From: Candidatus Cetobacterium colombiensis | GTDB taxonomy: Bacteria; Fusobacteriota; Fusobacteriia; Fusobacteriales; Fusobacteriaceae | Assembly: GCF_033962415.1 (NCBI RefSeq) | Contig: NZ_JAVIKH010000017.1 | Coordinates: 1-45,862 of the forward strand | Reading direction: 5' to 3' | DNA length: 45,862 nucleotides | Part shown: positions 1-7,172 of the stretch, one piece after another | How the letters are laid out: each line of letters starts with the position of its first letter | Numbering within the stretch: position 1 is the first letter of the stretch | Translations under genes and position numbers: made by a program | Notes under the pieces: model-generated | Databases searched by the model: none | Told to the model about the DNA's origin: nothing | Seen by the model: only the letters and a program-made list of their open reading frames with translations

Positions 1-130
1 CTTACGTTTACACCATTTATTGGTTTGCCATTTCTGGCATTTTGTTATTTTCATAACTTCTGACTATTTTCTCTATTCGGTTGTTAATGTCCTTCTCTAC
101 AATTCTTGCCGGCGGTGTTTCCCGCTGACA
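1..130 (-). other. Structured leader of a stable RNA operon (left edge)
   Basis: This stretch has no convincing ORF and is richer in GC than its surroundings. Read on the minus strand it follows a very strong promoter at 137-165. It contains small hairpins at 112-125 (GCGG/CCGC) and 26-39 (TGCCA/TGGCA with a GAAA loop). Such a leader just after a TTGACA-N17-TATTAT promoter is typical of an rRNA operon, whose 16S gene would lie beyond the left edge. The rRNA assignment is inference; a tRNA or other structured RNA is also possible. Confidence 0.45.
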
Positions 131-136
131 AAAATA

Positions 137-165
137 ATAATACCATTTTTTTTATTTTATGTCAA
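137..165 (-). promoter_or_regulatory. Strong sigma70 promoter reading off the left edge
   Basis: On the minus strand there is TTGACA (165-160), a 17-nt spacer and TATTAT (142-137), with TGG before the -10 giving an extended -10. It has the same design as the tRNA promoter at 7092-7120, which supports a stable RNA target. Start of transcription is expected near 129-130. Confidence 0.75.
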
Positions 166-221
166 CAAGTTTTTTTATTTTTTTAAAAAATTAATATAAT
201 TATTTTATTTTTTAATAAAAA

Positions 222-243
222 AGAAGGAGAAATTTCTCCTTCT
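222..243 (-). terminator. Terminator of the porin gene
   Basis: A perfect 22-nt palindrome (11-bp arms, AGAAGGAGAAA and complement) is followed on the minus strand by a run of T. It lies 16 nt after the porin stop codon. Confidence 0.85.
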
Positions 244-259
244 AAAATTTATATTTCAA

Positions 260-1210
260 TTAGAACTTATAAGTCCACTCAAATCCAAACTCTCCATAGT
301 TTTCGTTTGGCTTTCTTTCTCCATCAACTTTTTTGAATCTTGTTACATCATATAAATAATAAGTATTTAATGAAACATTTTCAGAGTAAGCATACCCTAC
401 GTTTAAGATTCCTCTATTTCTATTTCCGAAATCATATTCAGCTGTTTTATCATGCTTTGAATCTCTAGCTAATCCTAATCTATACTCTGCTGAAAGCGAT
501 AATTTCTCATAAGAGAATATTGGGAAATAAAATCTCATTTGGTGCTCATATGATTCTGGCATAATTTCATTCGATACAGTAGTTCCAAATCCTTGATTAT
601 ATGCTAAGAAGTATCCTAATGTAACTGGTCCAAATGTCATATTTAAAGGCATAATCTCTAAAGTATGAGAGTCTCTACTATTTGAAACTTCATTATTTGA
701 AGTGTAGAACCAATCAGCCCATCCACTGAATATTCCTGATGAATATTTACCTCTTAAATAATATCTATCATAATTTTTATTAAATCTAAATCTTGTTCCT
801 AAAGAGTACTTAAACTCTCCATCTCTATTAAAATGTCTCCATGCATCAACTTGGAATCTATCATCTGATTCACCATCAACAATATCAAATTTATCATCTA
901 AAGTCCAAGCTTTATATGCCTGAACTCCATATGTCCAGTTTCCTGATCCAGATTTTAATCCTAAATTCATTCCAAAATAATTTAATCCTAAATCGCTATT
1001 AGAAGATCCTGATGTATTGTCATTTTCATACCATAATCCAAAACTTGTTGGTACTAATAAAGGTGTCTCTTCAACTACAACTACCTCAGCTACAGGCTCA
1101 ACTACTGCTACAACCTCTTTTGATACTTCTACTGGTGCTACTACTTCTTTTGCAGATGCAGTTGCTCCAACTACTAATAAAGAACCTAATAAAAGTGCTA
1201 ACTTTTTCAT
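260..1210 (-). CDS. Outer-membrane beta-barrel (porin-like) protein
   Basis: A 316-aa exported protein. Residues 1-20 form a classic signal peptide (MKKLALLLGSLLVVGATASA). A valine/glutamate-rich linker covers about 21-53, and the rest is alternating aromatic beta-strand sequence (many Tyr, Trp, Asn, Gly) ending in Phe (EWTYKF), the usual C-terminal signal for outer-membrane assembly. This predicts a monomeric or oligomeric barrel in the outer membrane carrying small solutes. It resembles the OmpG/KdgM-type barrels common in fusobacteria rather than the larger FomA; the substrate cannot be told. The gene stands alone, with its own promoter (1274-1302), a GGAGGG ribosome binding site and its own terminator. 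Confidence 0.75.
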   Translation of the reverse strand: MKKLALLLGSLLVVGATASAKEVVAPVEVSKEVVAVVEPVAEVVVVEETPLLVPTSFGLWYENDNTSGSSNSDLGLNYFGMNLGLKSGSGNWTYGVQAYKAWTLDDKFDIVDGESDDRFQVDAWRHFNRDGEFKYSLGTRFRFNKNYDRYYLRGKYSSGIFSGWADWFYTSNNEVSNSRDSHTLEIMPLNMTFGPVTLGYFLAYNQGFGTTVSNEIMPESYEHQMRFYFPIFSYEKLSLSAEYRLGLARDSKHDKTAEYDFGNRNRGILNVGYAYSENVSLNTYYLYDVTRFKKVDGERKPNENYGEFGFEWTYKF

Positions 1211-1273
1211 GTAAATTCCCTCCAGTTAATTTTTTTTAGAAATCCCCGTTTTTGAATTTCTCCCGTTACCTTA

Positions 1274-1302
1274 TTTATACAATATTTTAATCTATTTGTA
1301 AA
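1274..1302 (-). promoter_or_regulatory. Promoter of the porin gene
   Basis: Minus strand TTTACA (1302-1297), 17-nt spacer, TATAAA (1279-1274). It gives a leader of about 60 nt with a GGAGGG site before the ATG. The rest of the 1211-1440 gap is AT-rich and holds nothing else I can recognise. Confidence 0.6.
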
Positions 1303-1440
1303 TATTTTTTTATTTTTTTTCAAACTTTTTACTCTATTTTTACGTCTATATGTTTCAATTTAATTCTACTTTTTCCTTTTTTTATTTATACTTATTATTT
1401 AATTCTCACTCTTATAAAAATTTAATAATAAAATAAAAAA

Positions 1441-1465
1441 AAACAGATACAAATTGTATCTGTTT
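1441..1465 (-). terminator. Terminator of the rplM-rpsI operon
   Basis: A 12-bp inverted repeat (AAACAGATACAA and complement around one base) is followed on the minus strand by nine T. It lies 17 nt past the rpsI stop. Confidence 0.85.
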
Positions 1466-1482
1466 TGGTTTTTTGATAATAA

Positions 1483-1881
1483 TTATCTTTTTGAGAATTG
1501 TGGAGATCTTCTTGCTTTTCTTTTTCCGTATTTCTTTCTCTCTACCATTCTTGAGTCTCTTGTTAAGAATCCAGCTGCTTTTAAAGCACCTTTTAAAGTC
1601 TCGTCAGCTTCAACTAAAGCTCTTGATAATCCATGTCTGATAGCTCCAGCTTGACCAGCATTTCCTCCACCAAGTACGTTTACTTTAACTTCAAACTTGT
1701 CTAAAGTTTCAGTTAATACTAATGGTTGCTCAACGATTTTAGAAAGTAACTCTCTTCCACCGAAGTAATCTGCCATAGTTTTTCCGTTTATTTCAATTCC
1801 TTTTCCACCAGGGATAAGTCTTACTCTTGCTACTGAAGTTTTTCTTCTTCCAGTTCCTCTATATTGAATCATTTCTGCCAC
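1483..1881 (-). CDS. rpsI: 30S ribosomal protein S9
   Basis: Small-subunit ribosomal protein whose basic C-terminal tail reaches the P-site tRNA in the 30S head. The product is 132 aa, normal for the family. It shows the S9 N-terminal signature [16 protein letters not shown], the [19 protein letters not shown] block and the conserved C-terminal [11 protein letters not shown]. The start is taken as GTG at 1881, 8 nt after AGGAGGGA; an in-frame TTG at 1887 almost touches that ribosome binding site and is unlikely. It follows rplM after 16 nt in the universal L13-S9 operon. Confidence 0.97.
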   Translation of the reverse strand: MAEMIQYRGTGRRKTSVARVRLIPGGKGIEINGKTMADYFGGRELLSKIVEQPLVLTETLDKFEVKVNVLGGGNAGQAGAIRHGLSRALVEADETLKGALKAAGFLTRDSRMVERKKYGKRKARRSPQFSKR

Positions 1882-1897
1882 TGTCAATCCCTCCTAA

Positions 1898-2332
1898 TTA
1901 AAATTCTACCTTTACTGGTTTTTGTGCAGTATGAGCGTGCTCAGCTCCAACAAATATTCTTAATCTTGTTAATTGCTCTCTTCCTAATCTGTTCTTTGGA
2001 AGCATTCTTTTAACAGCAAGCATTAAAGCTTCTTTAGGATTCTTAGCAAGAATCTCTTCTAATCTTCTCTCTTTTAATCCACCAGGGAATCCTGAGTGAC
2101 TGTAGTAAACTTTATCTGTTAATTTCTTTCCAGTTACAGCAATCTTCTCGATGTTTGTAACGATTACGAAGTCTCCTCCATCAATATGTGGAGTGTAAGA
2201 AACTTTATCTTTACCCATTAATTTTTTAGCTATTTCTGCAGCTAATCTTCCTAAAATTTTTCCTTCTGCGTCATATTGAACGAATTCTCTAACAACGTCT
2301 TCTTTTCTTTGCATAGCAGTGTATTTCTTCAC
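1898..2332 (-). CDS. rplM: 50S ribosomal protein L13
   Basis: Early-assembly 23S rRNA-binding protein of the large subunit. The 144-aa product has the L13 core (DAEGKILGRLAAEIAKKLMGK, shown here in part) and the block MLPKNRLGR near residue 110. The start is GTG at 2332 with GAGGAGG 8-9 nt upstream. It is the first gene of the rplM-rpsI operon and is preceded by a consensus promoter (2418-2446) and a structured leader (2355-2400), suggesting control at the mRNA leader. L13 leaders are known in Firmicutes; whether this one belongs to that class is inference. Confidence 0.97.
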   Translation of the reverse strand: MKKYTAMQRKEDVVREFVQYDAEGKILGRLAAEIAKKLMGKDKVSYTPHIDGGDFVIVTNIEKIAVTGKKLTDKVYYSHSGFPGGLKERRLEEILAKNPKEALMLAVKRMLPKNRLGREQLTRLRIFVGAEHAHTAQKPVKVEF

Positions 2333-2354
2333 GTTTTTTTCCTCCTCGAAAATA

Positions 2355-2400
2355 GTTATATTTTTTTAATATAACGAACGGCGTTCCTTTGTGGGAAAGG
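2355..2400 (-). promoter_or_regulatory. Structured 5' leader of rplM-rpsI
   Basis: Three consecutive stems lie between promoter and start codon: CCTTT/AAAGG (2386-2400), GAAC/GTTC (2376-2386) and an 8-bp GTTATATT/AATATAAC hairpin (2355-2375). The last ends 13 nt before GAGGAGG. The position and stems suit a ribosomal protein leader bound by L13 or S9. None of the stems is followed by a T-run, so control of translation is more likely than attenuation. This is a candidate only. Confidence 0.4.
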
Positions 2401-2417
2401 ATTTATTATACCTATCT

Positions 2418-2446
2418 ATTATATCTACTTTTTCCTTTTTTGTCAA
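2418..2446 (-). promoter_or_regulatory. Consensus promoter of rplM-rpsI
   Basis: Minus strand TTGACA (2446-2441), 17-nt spacer, TATAAT (2423-2418): a perfect sigma70 consensus. The -35 box starts at the base immediately after the satP stop codon. Confidence 0.85.
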
Positions 2447-3058
2447 TTACTTTTTGAAGATTCCTAATGGTTTTCCTAACGGTAAAAACTCTCTTCCAAA
2501 AGTTTTATTTAAAACATTAGCAGCTGATCCGTAGAATGACATTAATGCAATTAAAAACTCTGATGTTGCTGCTAAAGTATGCATTGCGTGAGGTGCAATT
2601 CCAAACGATGTTCCAGCTAATCCGATAAATAAGAAATCAATTAATATAAATATTATTAATAATGTTTTGTTAGTTTCAACTGCTCCTATTGTCATGTAAA
2701 GTGTGAATATTAAGTAACCTAAAAATACAAATCCAAAAGCCTTAGGATCTGCCGCAGCTTTCATAGCTTCACCAAATACTCCAAGTTGTATCATCCAGCT
2801 CATAGCCATTCCAAACCAGAAGAATGCATATCCACCAAACGCTGTTGTTCCAAATACATTTCCGTGTTTAATATCATTTAAACAAGCTATTAATTGTACA
2901 AAAGCTCCTAAAAATATTGCCCAAGGAATTACTAATGATACTCCACTTACAATTCCAAACTTATTTGCTGATGCTACTAATGTAACAATTGCAAGACCTA
3001 ATAGTCCTAATGCTGAAGGGTCTGCTACTTCAATTTTAACATGATTGTTTTGATTCAT
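2447..3058 (-). CDS. satP: SatP/GPR1-FUN34-YaaH family acetate/succinate transporter
   Basis: Inner-membrane channel-like carrier for acetate and succinate (AceTr family). The 203-aa protein has the signature DPSALGLLGLA near the N-terminus (the family's NPxPLGL motif) and six hydrophobic helices spaced along the chain, the usual length and topology. It is monocistronic, with a good promoter (3102-3130) and an AAGGAG site before the ATG. No hairpin terminator follows; the rplM promoter begins at once. It would suit uptake or release of acetate in a fermenting anaerobe. The exact substrate is inferred. Confidence 0.88.
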   Translation of the reverse strand: MNQNNHVKIEVADPSALGLLGLAIVTLVASANKFGIVSGVSLVIPWAIFLGAFVQLIACLNDIKHGNVFGTTAFGGYAFFWFGMAMSWMIQLGVFGEAMKAAADPKAFGFVFLGYLIFTLYMTIGAVETNKTLLIIFILIDFLFIGLAGTSFGIAPHAMHTLAATSEFLIALMSFYGSAANVLNKTFGREFLPLGKPLGIFKK

Positions 3059-3101
3059 TTTCTTTTCTTTACTCCTTAATTAATTTTTTTACGCAAGGAG
3101 T

Positions 3102-3130
3102 ATTTTAACCTTTTAATAAAACTTTGTCAA
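3102..3130 (-). promoter_or_regulatory. Promoter of satP
   Basis: Minus strand TTGACA (3130-3125), 17-nt spacer, TAAAAT (3107-3102). It lies 24 nt after the stop of the ROK kinase gene, with no terminator hairpin between. Confidence 0.75.
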
Positions 3131-3154
3131 CAAATACTTAACTTTAATTAAACA

Positions 3155-4105
3155 TTAATTTATTGTTAACGCTGATGCTCCTTTTATTCCAGCATCATTT
3201 CCTAATTCTCCTAATTTTATCTCTAATCCTTCTATCGTTATTGCTAGTGCATAATTTGGTAATTTTTCTTTAACTTTATCTAATAAAATATCTCCAGCTA
3301 AAGCTACTCCACCACATAAAATTATCACTTCAGGGTTTATAATATTTAATACATTTCCTATTCCCATTGCCAAATATTCTGATATATAATCAACTATATC
3401 TAAAGAAAATTTGTCTCCTTTTTTAGCTTCATCAAAAACATGTTTTGCTTCTAATTTATTTAAATCTCCATTTATGGCTTGATATAATCCATTATTTTTA
3501 TTAATTTGTAATCTCGATAAAGCTTCTCTTATTACTCCAGTTGCTGAAGCGTATGTCTCAAAACATCCTTTTTGACCACATCCACAAAGTTTACCATCTT
3601 TTTCTAACTTCATATGTCCTATTTCCCCACCAGCTCCATTGGCTCCAGATATCAATTTTCCATCTATGAAAATTCCCCCACCTACTCCTGTTCCTAAAGC
3701 TATTGTAACGCTTTTAGAAAATCCTTTTCCTGCTCCATACAAAGTTTCTCCTAAAGCAATAACATTTACATCATTATCTAACCTTGTTTTTACTCCAGAT
3801 ATTTTTTCCATTTTTTCACTTATATTTATGTTTTTTTCCCATGGGAAATTAGCAAAAAAACCAACTTTTTTTTGATCTATAACTGGACCTGGAATTCCCA
3901 TTCCAATACCACATATCAAATCAGAAGATATATCTAATTCATCTGTTATTTCTAGAACTGTTTGCCATATTTTATTAAGAGTATAGTCTACCCCTTCTAT
4001 AGATTCTGTTTTTATACTAACACTTTTTAGTATATCTCCTTCACTATTCAAAACCCCTATTTTACTATTTGTTCCTCCAATATCTACCCCTACAAAATAC
4101 TTCAT
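3155..4105 (-). CDS. ROK family sugar kinase (glucokinase-like)
   Basis: Cytosolic ATP-dependent sugar kinase, probably making glucose 6-phosphate. The 316-aa protein opens with the phosphate-1 motif VDIGGTNSKIGVL (about 6-18), has GIGMGIPGPV near 85, the ATP-binding GTGVGGGIFIDGKL near 140, and the ROK zinc motif CGCGQKGCFE around 175. There is no N-terminal helix-turn-helix, so it is an enzyme and not a NagC-type repressor. It follows the M32 peptidase by 11 nt and is probably co-transcribed. Glucose is the commonest substrate of enzymes of this shape, but fructose, mannose or N-acetyl sugars cannot be excluded. Confidence 0.85.
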   Translation of the reverse strand: MKYFVGVDIGGTNSKIGVLNSEGDILKSVSIKTESIEGVDYTLNKIWQTVLEITDELDISSDLICGIGMGIPGPVIDQKKVGFFANFPWEKNINISEKMEKISGVKTRLDNDVNVIALGETLYGAGKGFSKSVTIALGTGVGGGIFIDGKLISGANGAGGEIGHMKLEKDGKLCGCGQKGCFETYASATGVIREALSRLQINKNNGLYQAINGDLNKLEAKHVFDEAKKGDKFSLDIVDYISEYLAMGIGNVLNIINPEVIILCGGVALAGDILLDKVKEKLPNYALAITIEGLEIKLGELGNDAGIKGASALTIN

Positions 4106-4116
4106 ATAACTCCCTC

Positions 4117-5604
4117 CTATTTATAAATACTTCTATATTTTTCTTGTAAATATTTTATATAATAATCTGGATTCATTTCTTCACCAGTTATTTCTACCAT
4201 TATTTCTTTCGGTGTTTTCAACTTACCATATTTATGAATTTTTTCATTAAGCCATTCTTTTATCTTATTTAATTCGCCTCTTTCTAAAACTCCCTGAATA
4301 TTCATTTCTTTTTTCATCGCATTTAAAATTTGAACAGAATAAACATTTCCTAAAGCGTACGATGGAAAATATCCAATTAATCCACAAGACCAATGAACAT
4401 CTTGAAGAACTCCTTCTGAATCATTATCTGGTCTTATTCCTAAATATTTTTCCATTTTCTCATTCCAAATTTTTGGCAAATCCATTACAGAGTATTCTCC
4501 TGAAAATATCCCTTTTTCTATTTCATACCTTACCATTATATGTAAAGAATACGTCAACTCATCTGCTTCAACTCTAATCAATGAAGGTGAAACTTCATTT
4601 ATATCTCTATATAATTTCTCTAAAGAAATTTCTTCTAACTCTTTATATTTAAATTTGCTTTTTTCTAAAAATCCGAACCAAAACTCCTTACTTCTCCCTA
4701 TTATATTCTCATAAAATCTAGACTGAGATTCATGAATTCCCATGGAAGTTCCATCTGCAAGCATTGTTTCTTTTAATTCATCTCCTATACCTTGTTCATA
4801 TATTCCGTGCCCACCTTCATGAATGGTACTAAAAACACTAGAAAACGGTATATTTTCAAAATATCTAGTTGTTAACCTTACATCATCCTTATTTACTGTT
4901 AATGTAAACGGATGAGCACTTTCTGATAAAATACCCCTATTTAAATCAAATCCTATGTATTTCAGAAGTTCTTCTGATAGCATCTTTTGATTATATTCAT
5001 CAACTTTAAAATTCAAATTTTCTTTTGATTTTTTTTCTTTTTCAGTTACTTCCTTTAACAAAGGTACAATTTCACTTTTAAGTTTTTCAAAAAATTTATC
5101 TAATTTTTCTATATTCATACCCTTCTCATAATCATTTAGTATTATCGAATAAACATCACTATTACTTCCTCTATATTCAATAAACTTTTTATTATAGTTA
5201 AAAATTTCTTCCAATATCGGAGCAAAGCTATTAAAATCATTTTTTTCTCTAGCAACCTCCCATATTCCTTGAGCTTTTGCTGTTAATTCTGAATAAGCTC
5301 TATATTCATCACTAGGAATAACTTTTATTTTTTCCATTTCTTCTTCTAAAATTTCTATTTCTTTTCTAAGTATACCATCTATTTTTTCCTCTTTTTCTTT
5401 CAATTCGCACAAAAGTTCTGAGAACTCTTCTGATGTAGTCAAATTATAACTTTTTAAACTCAATTCTCCTATCATTTCAGAGATTAATTTATAACCACCT
5501 TTTGGTGCTTGAGTTTCCAAGTCCCATTGAAGTAAAGCTAACATAGAATCAATCATCTTTTTTTCTTTTATCATTTTTTTAAATTTTTCTATTTTCTCTT
5601 CCAT
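4117..5604 (-). CDS. Carboxypeptidase Taq, M32 family metallopeptidase
   Basis: Zinc carboxypeptidase removing C-terminal residues from peptides in the cytosol. The product is 495 aa, as usual for M32. It has the zinc motif HEGGH (HExxH) in TIHEGGHGIYEQG near residue 262, the third ligand region GIHESQSRFYEN about 30 residues on, and the family blocks GIRPDNDSEG and DVHWSCGLIGYFPSYALG near 390-415. No signal peptide is present. It is the first gene of a two-gene unit with the ROK kinase, and has a good promoter at 5632-5660. It likely serves peptide and amino-acid catabolism, which is central in fusobacteria. Confidence 0.93.
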   Translation of the reverse strand: MEEKIEKFKKMIKEKKMIDSMLALLQWDLETQAPKGGYKLISEMIGELSLKSYNLTTSEEFSELLCELKEKEEKIDGILRKEIEILEEEMEKIKVIPSDEYRAYSELTAKAQGIWEVAREKNDFNSFAPILEEIFNYNKKFIEYRGSNSDVYSIILNDYEKGMNIEKLDKFFEKLKSEIVPLLKEVTEKEKKSKENLNFKVDEYNQKMLSEELLKYIGFDLNRGILSESAHPFTLTVNKDDVRLTTRYFENIPFSSVFSTIHEGGHGIYEQGIGDELKETMLADGTSMGIHESQSRFYENIIGRSKEFWFGFLEKSKFKYKELEEISLEKLYRDINEVSPSLIRVEADELTYSLHIMVRYEIEKGIFSGEYSVMDLPKIWNEKMEKYLGIRPDNDSEGVLQDVHWSCGLIGYFPSYALGNVYSVQILNAMKKEMNIQGVLERGELNKIKEWLNEKIHKYGKLKTPKEIMVEITGEEMNPDYYIKYLQEKYRSIYK

Positions 5605-5631
5605 AATTCACTCCCTTCCATTTGTTATCTA

Positions 5632-5660
5632 ATTATATTTAATTTTATCCTCTTTAACAA
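5632..5660 (-). promoter_or_regulatory. Promoter of the M32 peptidase-ROK kinase unit
   Basis: Minus strand TTGTTA (5660-5655), 17-nt spacer, TATAAT (5637-5632). The start codon lies 27 nt below the -10 box. Confidence 0.7.
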
Positions 5661-5676
5661 GATTTTTTGTGTTCTA

Positions 5677-5705
5677 TTGATAATTTTCGGAAAATAATGT
5701 AAACT
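5677..5705 (+). promoter_or_regulatory. Probable promoter of trpS
   Basis: Plus strand TTGATA (5677-5682), 17-nt spacer, TAAACT (5700-5705). The leader is only about 40 nt, too short for a T-box. Confidence 0.45.
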
Positions 5706-5747
5706 TATATATAAAAATATATCAAATTTAATATCAAAGGAGCAGTT

Positions 5748-6731
5748 ATGAAAAGAAGTATATCAGGTATTCAACCTAGTGGAATACTACATTTAGGTAA
5801 CTATTTTGGAGCTATGAAGCAATTCATTGAAAATCAAGAAAAATATGAAGGTTTTTATTTTATTGCTGATTATCACTCTCTTACATCTCTTACAGATCCA
5901 AAAGCCTTAAGAGAAAATTCATATAATATCGTTTTAGATTATTTAGCTTTAGGACTTGATCCTGAAAAGTCAACAATTTTTCTACAGTCAGATGTACCAG
6001 AACATGTTGAACTTATGTGGTTATTATCTAATATAACTCCTGTTGGACTTTTAGAAAGAGGACATTCATATAAAGATAAGGTTGCTAAAGGATTCACTCC
6101 AAATACAGGCCTTTTAACTTATCCTGTTCTTATGGCTTCTGATATACTTATGTATGATGCAGATATCGTTCCTGTTGGAAAAGATCAAAAGCAACATTTA
6201 GAAATGACGAGAGATATTGCACTAAAATTTAATCAACAATATGAAGTTGAACTTTTTAAACTTCCTGAACCTCAAATTTTAGAAAGTTTAGCTGTTATTC
6301 CTGGAACTGACGGACAAAAAATGAGTAAATCTTATGGAAATACAATAAATATGTTCGCCTCAAAAAAAGAATTAAAAAAGCAAGTTATGAGTATTGTAAC
6401 TGATTCTACACCTTTAGAAGAGCCTAAAAATCCAGATAACAATATTGTTAAACTTTATGAACTTTTTGCAACAAAAGAACAAGTTGAAGAAATGAAAAAC
6501 AAATTTACAGCTGGAAATTATGGTTATGGTCATGCTAAAACTGAACTTTTAAATGCAATACTTGATTATTTCAAAGATGCTAGAGAAAAAAGAGAAGAGT
6601 TAGCTAACAATATGGAATATGTTGAAGAAGTTTTAGCTAGAGGAGCAGCTAAAGCTAGAGAAATTGCTAAAAATAAGGTTACCGCTGCTAAAATTGCAGT
6701 TGGACTAGCTGGAAATGCTTATAGAAAATAA
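5748..6731 (+). CDS. trpS: Tryptophan-tRNA ligase
   Basis: Class I aminoacyl-tRNA synthetase that charges tRNA-Trp. The product is 327 aa, the usual size. It has the HIGH-type motif in SGILHLGNYFGA (about 11-22), the KMSKS motif in GQKMSKSYGN near 195, and the conserved DILMYDADIVPVGKDQKQH block near 135-153. AAAGGAG precedes the ATG at good spacing. It is monocistronic, transcribed against its neighbours, and ends at a bidirectional terminator shared with the tRNA genes. No T-box or trp leader is visible. Confidence 0.97.
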   Translation: MKRSISGIQPSGILHLGNYFGAMKQFIENQEKYEGFYFIADYHSLTSLTDPKALRENSYNIVLDYLALGLDPEKSTIFLQSDVPEHVELMWLLSNITPVGLLERGHSYKDKVAKGFTPNTGLLTYPVLMASDILMYDADIVPVGKDQKQHLEMTRDIALKFNQQYEVELFKLPEPQILESLAVIPGTDGQKMSKSYGNTINMFASKKELKKQVMSIVTDSTPLEEPKNPDNNIVKLYELFATKEQVEEMKNKFTAGNYGYGHAKTELLNAILDYFKDAREKREELANNMEYVEEVLARGAAKAREIAKNKVTAAKIAVGLAGNAYRK

Positions 6732-6732
6732 A

Positions 6733-6756
6733 AAAAGACAGTTTTCACTGTCTTTT
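6733..6756. terminator. Bidirectional terminator between trpS and the tRNA genes
   Basis: AAAAGACAGT and its complement around a TTTC loop, with T-runs on both strands. It serves trpS on the plus strand and tRNA-Arg on the minus strand. Confidence 0.85.
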
Positions 6757-6768
6757 AATTTTATCTTA

Positions 6769-6845
6769 TGGCGCACCCGAGAGGAATCGAACCCCTAACC
6801 CCCTGATCCGTAGTCAGGTGCTCTATCCAATTGAGCCACGGATGC
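6769..6845 (-). tRNA. tRNA-Arg (anticodon ACG)
   Basis: A 77-nt cloverleaf: acceptor GCATCCG/CGGGTGC, anticodon stem CCTGA/TCAGG with loop CTACGGA giving anticodon ACG, T-loop TTCGATT, discriminator G and encoded CCA. A34 is normally edited to inosine by TadA to read CGN codons. It lies 52 nt below tRNA-Ser(GCT), with a terminator-like hairpin in the gap. Confidence 0.96.
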
Positions 6846-6863
6846 ATATTTTTTTATAAAAAA

Positions 6864-6882
6864 AAGGTAGTTACTCTACCTT
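6864..6882 (-). terminator. Internal terminator between tRNA-Ser(GCT) and tRNA-Arg
   Basis: AAGGTAG/CTACCTT around a 5-nt loop, followed on the minus strand by eight T. It ends about 18 nt before the 5' end of tRNA-Arg, leaving no room for a full promoter, so tRNA-Arg may depend on read-through. Confidence 0.7.
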
Positions 6883-6897
6883 AAACTTTCATATAAA

Positions 6898-6989
6898 TGG
6901 CGGTGAAGGTGAGATTTGAACTCACGGTACGGGGTTAACCGTACTCTCCCTTAGCAGGGGAGTGCATTAGGCCACTCTGCCACTTCACC
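6898..6989 (-). tRNA. tRNA-Ser (anticodon GCT)
   Basis: A 92-nt class II tRNA: acceptor GGTGAAG/CTTCACC, anticodon stem CTCCC/GGGAG with loop CTGCTAA giving anticodon GCT, a long variable arm (GTACGG... CCGTAC), T-loop TTCAAAT, discriminator G and encoded CCA. It reads AGC and AGT. It lies 8 nt below tRNA-Ser(TGA). Confidence 0.96.
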
Positions 6990-6997
6990 GTATTTTA

Positions 6998-7081
6998 TGG
7001 CGGAAGGTCAGAGACTCGAACTCTGAAGTCTTGCGACGCCGGTTTTCAAGACCGGTTCCTTACCAGTTAGGGTAACCTTCC
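6998..7081 (-). tRNA. tRNA-Ser (anticodon TGA)
   Basis: An 84-nt class II tRNA: acceptor GGAAGGT/ACCTTCC, anticodon stem CCGGT/ACCGG with loop CTTGAAA giving anticodon TGA, a variable arm, T-loop TTCGAGT, discriminator G and encoded CCA. It reads UCN codons, mainly UCA and UCU. It is the first tRNA after the promoter at 7092-7120. Confidence 0.95.
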
Positions 7082-7091
7082 GTACACAAAG

Positions 7092-7120
7092 ATAGTATCA
7101 TTTTTTTTATAGATTGTCAA
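7092..7120 (-). promoter_or_regulatory. Promoter of the tRNA cluster
   Basis: Minus strand TTGACA (7120-7115), 17-nt spacer, TACTAT (7097-7092) with TGA just upstream (extended -10). The tRNA-Ser(TGA) 5' end is about 10 nt downstream. Confidence 0.8.
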
Positions 7121-7143
7121 ACACTTTTTTTATTTTTTTAAAA

Positions 7144-7166
7144 AAAGCTGCTTTAAAAGCAGCTTT
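7144..7166 (-). terminator. Terminator of the 233-aa protein gene
   Basis: AAAGCTGCTTT and AAAGCAGCTTT pair around one base, then seven T on the minus strand. It lies 6 nt past the stop codon. Confidence 0.85.
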
Positions 7167-7172
7167 AATCAA

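Noticed and set aside
1012-1239. Leu/Gln-rich and Thr-rich ORFs on the plus strand
   Set aside because: They are opposite-frame shadows of the porin's V/E-rich linker; no ribosome binding site or promoter.
1303-1440. Possible small gene in the AT-rich gap upstream of the porin promoter
   Set aside because: No ORF with a ribosome binding site and no stable hairpin apart from the rpsI terminator.
5606-5747. Possible T-box or trp leader before trpS
   Set aside because: The leader is about 40 nt with no specifier stem or T-box sequence.
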